Shown here in pieces: positions 17,646 to 27,300 of a DNA stretch of 64,000 nt. The notes under the pieces are model-generated. The model had not been told where the DNA came from. It saw only the letters and a list, made by a program, of their open reading frames with translations, and ran no database searches. The stretch covers positions 1-64,000 of the forward strand of contig JANRLF010000013.1 of NCBI GenBank assembly GCA_033762815.1, read 5' to 3'. The DNA comes from JANRLF01 sp033762815. GTDB lineage: Bacteria; Bacteroidota; Bacteroidia; Chitinophagales; CAIOSU01. A program made the translations under genes and the position numbers. Numbering within the stretch: position 1 is the first letter of the stretch; every line of letters starts with the position of its first letter.

Positions 17646-18323
17646 TTACTGAATTTCCAATTGTCGGATAAAAGTATCTTTTCCCGAATCAAGTTTCACA
17701 TAATACACGCCGGGTGCCAATTGGTCGGCTAGACTTAGCGTTACCTGCGATTTTCCAGTAGGGTTCACAATATTGTCCGCATAAACCATTTGGCCCATGA
17801 TATCTAAAATGGCGAGGTTCAGGTTGGCTTCCTGCGATGTTATCTCAAGCGTATAAAAACCAGGCTCATTTTCTGGCCTAATACTGAAATCGGTAGTAGG
17901 AACGCTGGTAACGCTTATAGCCAAAACATCGCTAAAAACCACGGTACCGGTAGCATCGGCCTGTTCCAACTTATAAAAGGAATATCCTAGATATGGATGC
18001 TCATCGGTGTAAGCATAGATACCTTTGCTTGCAGTGCTACCCTTCACATTTTCCATTAGTTGGAAGGTTTCCGAATCTTGGGAACGATAGATCGCATAAG
18101 CCCCTAAGGTATCGGAATGCAGCAACTCCCATTGAACAACAACATGCTGGCCCTCACTGTTCACTGACCAGGATTTCAAAGGGGTAAAAATAGGAGCACG
18201 GCCAACTTGGGAAAAAAGATCCTTGGAATATACTAGCAAAATAATTGCCACCACCAGTTTTTTTAGAATACTAGCAGCAACGAACAACTGCCATTTATAC
18301 TTCTTCACCTTGCTCCAATCCAT
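17646..18323 (-). CDS. Short secreted protein with stem module and T9SS type A sorting domain
   Basis: 225 residues. A membrane-spanning or signal segment (KLVVAIILLVYSKDLFSQ) after a basic N-terminus is followed by one FnIII-like stem domain (VVVQWELLHSDTLGAYAIYR to about residue 135) and a T9SS type A signal (GFYTLEI, MGQMVYAD, GVYYVKLDSG, RQLEIQ). The same stem-plus-signal pair ends the proteins at 8010 and 18368, so this gene looks like an isolated C-terminal module with no visible binding domain. It follows the giant gene by 44 bases on the same strand and may be co-transcribed as an accessory surface protein. Confidence 0.85.
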   Translation of the reverse strand: MDWSKVKKYKWQLFVAASILKKLVVAIILLVYSKDLFSQVGRAPIFTPLKSWSVNSEGQHVVVQWELLHSDTLGAYAIYRSQDSETFQLMENVKGSTASKGIYAYTDEHPYLGYSFYKLEQADATGTVVFSDVLAISVTSVPTTDFSIRPENEPGFYTLEITSQEANLNLAILDIMGQMVYADNIVNPTGKSQVTLSLADQLAPGVYYVKLDSGKDTFIRQLEIQ

Positions 18324-18367
18324 CCTCTGCTGTTAAAAGACATTAACTTATACGCTTTTCTACGTAA

Positions 18368-21300
18368 TTACTGTATCATTGTTACCTTTTTCACCATTTC
18401 TTCTCCATCAGCCATTATCCTGATAAAGTATTGCCCTGAGGCAACCTTCCCGGTTAAATCTATTTTACCCTTAAATACTTCCAACTCATTATTAAAACCA
18501 AATGTTTGTATGATGCTGCCGTTCATATCATATACAATAACGGAGATATCGTGAGCTTTTGATTTCAATTCAAGGTTCAAAACGCCAGTGGATGGCACAG
18601 GGTAAACTTTGAAGTGATCAGCCGTTCTATCAACCACTGTTATCGCAATAGGATCAAACATGGCAAACTTACCATCAAAGTCATACTGCACCAATCTGTA
18701 ATAGGTGGTACCTCTAAGTGGGTCGTTATCGAAAGTTTCATAGCTCAATGGCAGGGTACTATTGCCCGCACCTGGAACTCTTGAGATATCAGTATACTCC
18801 ACACCATCTTCTGAACGCTGGATAATGAAGTAATCATTGTTTACCTCTACTTCGGTATTCCAGTATAAGCGTACGGCGTTCTTTTCAGGCTGGTATTCGC
18901 CATCGAAAGAAAGCAACTCAATAGGCAGTCCTCCTCCGCCATTTTGCCCAATACCGAAATCAGAGAAAGAGCCCAAAGTGGACAGGGATGTGCTACCGGT
19001 TGATACCAACCTATCTAAAGTAGCCCAAAGCGGGATTAAACCATTACCAATGCCCCATGACTGTGTACCGCTGCTCCTAGGCCGTTTGATCAGGCCGAAC
19101 ATATTGTCATATAGGCCTGTAAAGTTTTCAGTAGATACGGAGATATCATAACTTCCAAGCAGAGGTTGAACGTTAGGTTCAATGGACCACATACCAGTAG
19201 TGTTCAATTCAGTAAAAGTGTTGAGATTTGTTACAACATTAATTGGTCTTCCAACTTCACTTTGAGGAACCTCTTTGAACTCTGCGGTTAGGTACGAGGG
19301 CCCAATCATTAGATTGTTCTTTATCCTAGCCCAGAAGTAACCATTAGTGCCCCCTCTACCAATAGGGAAATCATAAGTTGCAGTATTGCTGGCAATATAT
19401 CTCCTTAATGTGCCTACAATATAACTGTTAGCACTATGCCCCCTTAATGCTCCTGATGCAGTATTCGTGAAGATGATACTGTCATTGTTAGTAAGTATCA
19501 TACCCTGCATAAAGATAAGGGAGTCGGTAATGGTTACAGTACCATTGGTAACGATTTGAGGATAGGAAGACGTATTGTTAATAATGACATCTTTATAAGT
19601 AAATGCATCGTTACCGCTACCCGTGTTTCCTGGCAACACCTGTTGGCTACTTCCGTTCAAAAGTAAGTTAGCATTGCCATTGCTGGTGAAACTTCCGAAT
19701 TTTGCCCCTCCAACGCTTACCCTATTCAAGTTGCCCTTCAACTCCAATGTACTGTTAGAATTTAAGGTAATCTCTAGATTGCCGTCTCTCACGGCATTCA
19801 GGTTGATGTTGCCAGCCACAATCATTCTAGCAGTGCTGTTTAGTACTACATCCAATGTTTTGCCTGAGTTGCTGCTATTATTGTATAAGTTCAAATCACC
19901 ACCGATAACTATACTGTCATTTGCGGCGAAGGCTTTCAATACTAAATCATTGGCCGTATTGTTCAAGGTTATGTCCAAATCTCCCCCTACAGCTAGCTTG
20001 GCATTATTGCCAGAGTTTTGGTTAAGGTAAACCCAGATATCCTTACCCCCAGAGTGAATGATGCTCATATCTCCCGAAACGTTCAACTCAGCGTTGTCTT
20101 CCAATTTTACCTCCACGTTTTTACCAGTAGCACTGGTGTTGAAGACAAAGCTATCCGTTACTGCCAAAGTATTGCTGTTAGTAAATGTCAACCTAGTAGT
20201 ATCGCTTGTGCTTTCCAACAATCTTACTGATTTTGCGGCATGTGTGGAGTCAACTGTTACTTTGTATCCCTGAATTACTACATCGTCAGGTGCGCCAGCA
20301 TACTTACCCCCACCGCCATGGCAATCGCCCAACCAAGTGCTTCCATTGCTCCAGTTGCCAGTTGCCACGCAGATACATGGGCCAATAGTTACCGTTGCAC
20401 TGGTGCTAGCGGTACAACCTGCAGCATCGGTAACTGTTACGGTATAAGTACCTGCCACCACATTGCTGCGGTTTTGCGTGGTGACCCCACCACCCCAGTT
20501 GTAGGTGTAGGGCGAGGTGCCCCCACTTACCGTAAGGCTTACGCTACCATCGCTCAAGTTTGCTTTAGTTTGTGCAGTAGTAGATGTGCTCAAATTGATA
20601 GATGTACCTTGACCCACCGATGAACTAGCTGTTGCCGTACAAGCATTGGCATCTGTTATTGTGACTGTGTAAGTACCCGCACTTAGGCCTGTACGGTTTT
20701 GGGTAGTAATGCCGCTACCCCAGTTATAGGTATATGGACTTGTACCACCGGTTACTGCCAAACTGATACTGCCATTTGACCCACCATTGCAAGTAGCATT
20801 GGTAGCTGTTGGAATCGCACTGATTGCAGTAGGCTGGGTAAGCGTTACACTTCCATTGCCCGTACAACCTCGTGAATCGGTCACCGTTACGCTATATGTA
20901 CCTGCGGCTCTCGAAGTCAAGTTCTGAGAAGTATTTCCGGTATTCCATAGATAGGTATAGCTAGGTGTACCACCGCTTGGCATCATGGTTACAGAGCCAG
21001 TGCTAGCTCCATTACAAGTGATGTTGGTTCCTGTAACAGCTACTGTCAATGCTGTAGCTTGGGTAATTGTGATTGAAGCTGTGGCAGTACATGAACGGCT
21101 ATCGGAAACAGTGACCGTATAAGTACCAGCGGTAATGCCCGACCTGTTTTGTGTAGTTACGCCACCGCCCCAGTTGTAGGTATATGGGGAAGTACCTCCA
21201 GTAACAGTTGTGGTAATAGCCCCCGTAGCTCCTCCGTTACAATTGATATTAGTACCTGAAAGGGATACACTCATTGCCGTAGGCTGGGTAAGTGTTGTTG

Positions 21301-24300
21301 ATGCTGTAGCTGAGCAATTGTTGGCATCCAATACTGTTACCGTATAGGTGCCCGCTGCCAAGCTTGTCCTATCATCTGATGTGATACCACCACCCCAATT
21401 GTAGCTGTATGGTGAAGTACCACCGCTCACAGTGAGGTCTGCCGCGCCATTGGTGCCACCGTTGCAGTTAACATTTGTGCCTGCGATAGAAGCCGTCAAA
21501 GTACTCGGTTGTGTGATAGTAGCTGATGCGGTTGCAGTACAGCCGTTGGCATCCATCACTTCTACAGAATAGGTGCCAGGCCCTTTGCCCGATAAATCTT
21601 CTGTAATCTCTCCCGAACTCCAAGTATAAGTATACGGCGGGTAGCTGCTGCTTGCAGTTAGGTTTACTGAGCCGTTGGCAGAACCATTACAACTTACATC
21701 GGTAGCAGATGCAGAAATAGTGAAGGCAGTAGGCTCAGTAAGGGTAACTGATTTACTGATTGAACAACCCTGTGCGTCAGTCACGGTCAAGGTATATGTA
21801 CCGGCTGCCAAATCATATATAGCACTGCTGCTGGAGCCATTAGACCATGTATAAACATAAGGACCAGTTCCGCCAGTAGCAGAGTTCAAATAGGCCATGC
21901 CGCTATTGTCTTGATAACAGCTCAGGTTATTACCCAGCACCTGTGCGCTCAGGGCAGCTACGGGTTGGGTGATGTTAATGGTATTGCTGGCGGTGCAACC
22001 GTTCGCATCCGTTACGGTTACGGAATGGTTGCCAGGCGCTAATCCTGTCCTGTTGGCGGTGGTAGCACCGCTGTTCCATAGATAGGTATAAGGTGAGGTA
22101 CCATTGACAACGCTGAGGTTGATGGTGCCATTTGCCGCACCGTTGCAGGTTACATGGGTGCGGGTATATCCTATGCTAAGCGCACTAGGCTGAGTGATGG
22201 TCACAGAAGCCGTCGCAGTGCATGCATTGGCATCGGTCACCGTTACAGTATAAGTTCCTGCAGCAAGGCCTGTCCTGTTTTGGGTGGTGATGCCACCGCC
22301 CCAGTTGTAAGCATAAGGGCTGGTTCCGCCTGATGCTGTCAGGGTAGCCGCACCGTTGGTGCCGCCATTGCAGCTTACGTTGGTGCCAGCTATGCTCGCG
22401 CTCAATGCCGCAGCAGGTTGAGTGATGGTAACGGAAGCCGTAGTAGTACATGCATTGGCATCGGTCACCGTGACGGTATAGGTGCCAGCGGCAAGGCCGG
22501 TACGGTTCTGCGTAGTAACGCCGCCTCCCCAGTTGAAGCTGTAGGGGCTTGTTCCGCCCGAAACTGTTAAAGTTGCTGCTCCGGTAGAGTTGCCACGACA
22601 GGCCACATTGGTACCGGTTATGCTAGCGCTCAATGCTGCCGATGGCTGGGTGATGGTCACGGAAGCGGTGGCAGTGCAAGAGCGGCTGTCCGTAATGGTG
22701 ACGGTATAAGTTCCAGCGGCGAGGCCTGTCCTGTTCTGAGTAGTGATGCCGCCCCCCCAGTTGTAGGTGTATGGCGCGGTACCACCAGCAGGTGTCAAAG
22801 TCGCAGCTCCGGTAGAGTTGCCGAAGCAGGCCACATTTGTAACCGAAATAGTACCACTTACCACGGCAGGTTGTGTTATGGTAACGGCAGCCGTTGCTGT
22901 ACAAGCATTGGCGTCTGTGACTGTCACGGTATAAGTACCGGCTGTAAGTGCTGTTCTGTTTTGGGTAGTTACCCCACCACCCCAGTTATAAGTATATGGG
23001 CTTGTACCGCCTGATGCTGTCAAGGTAGCTGCACCGTTAGTACCGCCATTGCAGCTTACGTTGGTGCCAGCTATGCTCGCACTCAATGCTGCGGCTGGTT
23101 GGGTGATGGTAACAGAAGCAGTAGTAGTGCATGCATTGGCATCAGTAACGGTTACCGTGTAAGTTCCCGCGGCAAGGCCGGTACGGTTCTGCGTTGTCAC
23201 CCCACCGCCCCAGTTATAGGTGTAGGGACTTGTTCCGCCTGAAACTGTTAAAGTTGCTGCTCCGGTAGAGTTGCCACGACAGGCCACGTTGGTGCCAGCT
23301 ATGCTAGCGGTCAATGCTGCCGATGGCTGTGAGATGGTCACGGAAGCGGTTGCAGTGCAAGAGCGGCTGTCCGTAATGGTTACGGTATAAGTTCCAGCGG
23401 CAAGGGCGGTACGGTTCTGGGTGGTGACGCCACCACCCCAGTTGTAGGTATAGGCCGAGGTGCCGCCTGTTACCGTCAAAGTCGCAGTCCCTGTCGAGTT
23501 TCCGAAGCAGGCAACATTCGTTGCGGTTATGCTTCCACTCAATATGCTAGGCTGTGTAATAGTAACTGAAGCCGCAACTGTACATGAATTGGCGTCGGTC
23601 ACCGTTACGGTGTAGGTGCCAGCGGCAAGGGCTGTCCTGTTTTGGGTGGTGATGCCACCGCCCCAGTTATAAGTAAACGGAGAAGTACCGCCTGAAACCG
23701 TTAAAGTAGCTGCCCCATTAGTGCCGCCATTACAGCTTACGTTGGTGCCAGCTATGGAAGCTGATAAGGCACTTGGTTGGGTCAAAGTAATGCTTGCTGT
23801 TCCAGTACATCCATTGGCATCTGTTACGGTTACATTGTAAGTACCTGCTGCTAGGCCAGTTCTATTTTGTGTAATAACCCCACCTCCCCAGTTATAGCTA
23901 TAGGGTGCGGTACCGTTGGTAACAGTAGTAGTAATGGCTCCTGTGGAAGCACCGAAGCAACCGATATTGGTACCGCTCAAACTTACAGTTGGCCTTGTAT
24001 TCACCACCACAGCCACCGTATCACTTGCGCTACAGCTACTGCTGTTGGTAACCGTAATTACATAATTGGTAGTGCTGGACGGGCTCACGCTAGTTGAGGC
24101 AGTGCTTGCCCCTGATGACCAAGCATAAGTAATACCAGAACCCGTGGCGGAAGCGGTAAGGGTAGTAGATGAACCTTGGCAAACAGATTTATCAGTACCA
24201 GCATTTACGGTTGGTGTTGGCCTAACCGTAATGGGAATATTGCCTCCATTATAAGTACATACGGTAGTGAATGATATATTGTCCAAACCATAGTCGTTAC

Positions 24301-27300
24301 CACCAGCAACGGTATTGTTGTTCACTATAGAAATAGTCGCAGAGGTATTGCTTCCTGAATTCCAAGTAGTGTTAAATTGTATCCAAGTACCCCTTACCCC
24401 ATTCGGAGCAGTAATAACAGGGCCTATTATAGTACCGTTTATCTCAAAACGCAGTTGTGCAGGATTGGCTTCGTTTACAGAAGTAATCCAGGTGGAAAAG
24501 TTATAGTCGGTATTGGGTGTTACGCTTACCACTTGGGTCCAAACATCCTGACCCTGTACGGTGGCACCATTGATGATCATGAAGTTACCAGTCCCACCAT
24601 AGCCTAAGCCGGTGAAATTGCCGTGATAACTCCCTGCGCTCGTTCCCACCGCATAAAGACCTTCCGGATATAGGTTTCCGCTGGGAAGTGATACGTAGCC
24701 GTAAGCACTGGTAAATCCGGTGTTGCCCGATTCGAAATCCCCATTGGTCACCAACTCACCGGATGTGATTCCGGTAGATACGGTATAGGTTGTGGAGACG
24801 GTAGGGCTTGCCACAGGGTTGGCAATAGTGGCATTGCTCAGGCCTGTTGATGGGCTCCAGGTAAATACGTTACCACCCGTTGCAGTCAATTGTACGGATT
24901 GCCCTTGGCAGATATTGGCACTGGCCGGTGTCAATGCACCCGTAAAGCTAGTATTGGAAATGATTACCGATTGGGTGGCGGTCGTTCCGCGTGAATCGGT
25001 TGCCGTCACATAATAGGTTCCGGAATTAAGGTTGCTGATGGTAGCAGTAGTGGCTCCTGTGCTCCATACATAACTGTAAGGTGAAACACCACCAGTTGTA
25101 GAAGCTGTGGCGCTTCCCGCACCTGGGCTACAAGCACTACCACCGGCTATGTTCACACGCATGGGATAGCCAACCAAGGCACTGCTGCCCACGGTACAGC
25201 CATTCGCATCAGTAACGGTCACGGTATAAGTATTTGGGGCAAGATTGCTTCTATTCTGAGATGTGACACCGCTGCCCCAGTTATAGGTATATGGAGAAAC
25301 ACCGCCTGAAACGCTGGTGGTAATGGTACCATCGGTACAAAAGCCGCAGGTAACGTTGGTAGGCGTGGTGGTAACCGATAATGCCGTGGGCTGCGTAATA
25401 GTAGTAGATGCAGTTATAGTACAAGAGTTGGCATCGGTTACGGTCACGGTATAGGTGCCCGCTGCAAGGCCAGTGCGGTTTTGGGTAGTTACCCCACCGC
25501 CCCAGTTATAGGTGTACGGTGATGTGCCGCCAGTAACGGTCAAGGTGGCCGCGCCGGTGCTTTGTCCAAAGCAGTTGACGTTGGTTCCAGCTATCGACGC
25601 TGACAAGGCAGCAGAAGGCTGTGTGATGGTCACTGAGGCAGTGGTGGTGCATGAACGGCTATCAGTAACGGTTACGGTGTAAGTACCAGCTGCTAAACCT
25701 GTCCTGTTCTGCGTGGTGATACCCCCGCCCCAGTTGTAAGTGTACGGTGATGTTCCGCCAGTCACGGTCAAGTTAGCTGCTCCAGTGCTCTGTCCAAAGC
25801 AGTTCACGTTCGTTCCTGCTATCGACGCTGACAATGCAGCTGATGGCTGGGTAATGGTAACGGAAGCTGTTGCTGTACAAGCGTTGGCGTCGGTTACGGT
25901 CACGGTATAGGTGCCCGCTACCAGTCCTGTTCTGTTTTGAGTAGTTACCCCACCGCCCCAATTGTATGTATAAGGTGATGTGCCACCAGTAACGGTCAAG
26001 GTAGCTGCACCAGTGCTCTGCCCGAAGCAGTTCACGTTCGTTCCTGCAATACTTGGTGATATTGTACTGCTAATGTTTGCTGTCCTACTCGCGCTAGCGG
26101 TACATCCTGAATTGGTGACCGTAACATTGTAAGTACCGCTGCTACTCACAGTAATAGCTGCGGTAGTAGCCCCAGTACTCCACAAATAAGTCCCTCCCCC
26201 AGTAGCGGTAAAGGTTGTGGTGCCCCCTGCACATACGGTTTGCGTACCTGAAATAGAAGCAGTGGCGGAGTTAACAGTAAGCGCCCTTGAAGCAGTAGCG
26301 GTGCAACCATTGCTACCAGTAACGGTAACGGTATAAGTACCAGCCGTACTAACGGAAATAGCAGCCGTGGTAGCCCCAGTACTCCATAAGTAGGTACCAC
26401 CACCACTTGCAGTAAAGGTTGATGAGCCACCAGAACAAATTGTTTGTGTGCCGCTGATGGCTGCTGTAGGAGCGGCATTTACCGTAAGGGTACGACTGGA
26501 ACTAGCGGTACAGCCACTTGCAGTTGCTGTTACGGAGTAGGTTCCTGCAGTGCTTACGGTAATGGCGGCCGTGGTAGCACCAGTACTCCAAACATAAGAT
26601 GTGCCGCCACTAGCGGTAAAGGTGGACGAAGCTCCGGAACAAATGGTGTTGGTTCCCGATACGGAGGCGGTTATTGCGCCGGATAATGTTAAAGTTACGG
26701 ACGCGGTAGTGGTACATGAACGGCTATCAGTTACGGTAACGGTGTAAGTACCGGCTGACAGGTTGCTCCTGTCCTCAGTGGTAATGCCTCCGCCCCAGTT
26801 GTAAGTATATGGTGAAGTTCCGCCCGAAACGGTAAGGTTGGCAGCTCCCGTGCCACCCGCACAAGTAGGGTTAGTGCCACTAATTGAGGCACTGAGTGCG
26901 GTAGGTTGGGTAATAGTAGCTGATGCTGTGGCACTGCAACCGTTATTGTCGGTGATGGTGACTGTGTAAGTACCTGCTGCTAGACTGGTTCTATTTTGCG
27001 TGGTAATACCGCCTCCCCAGTTATAAGTATATGGAGAGGTACCTCCCGTTACCGTTAGGGTGACTGCACCATTACTTCCACCATTGCAGCTCACATTGGT
27101 AGCCGAAACGGAGGGATTAATAGCGGAGTATTGCGAAACGCTGGCACTGGCGGTGCCGGTGGTGCCGCATGCATCAGTTACAGTGATACTGTAAGAACCA
27201 GCAGGTACTCCCGTAATATTGTATTGATTAGTGGCTGAAGTGCCTCCTCCGGAGCGCGACATGCCGCTCCAGGCAAAGGTGTAAGGCGAAGTTCCGCCCA

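Noticed and set aside
20400..27100. Regularly spaced near-identical DNA units suggesting a CRISPR array
   Set aside because: Units are about 227 bases, multiples of three, translate to SprB repeats, and lack short spacers or cas genes.
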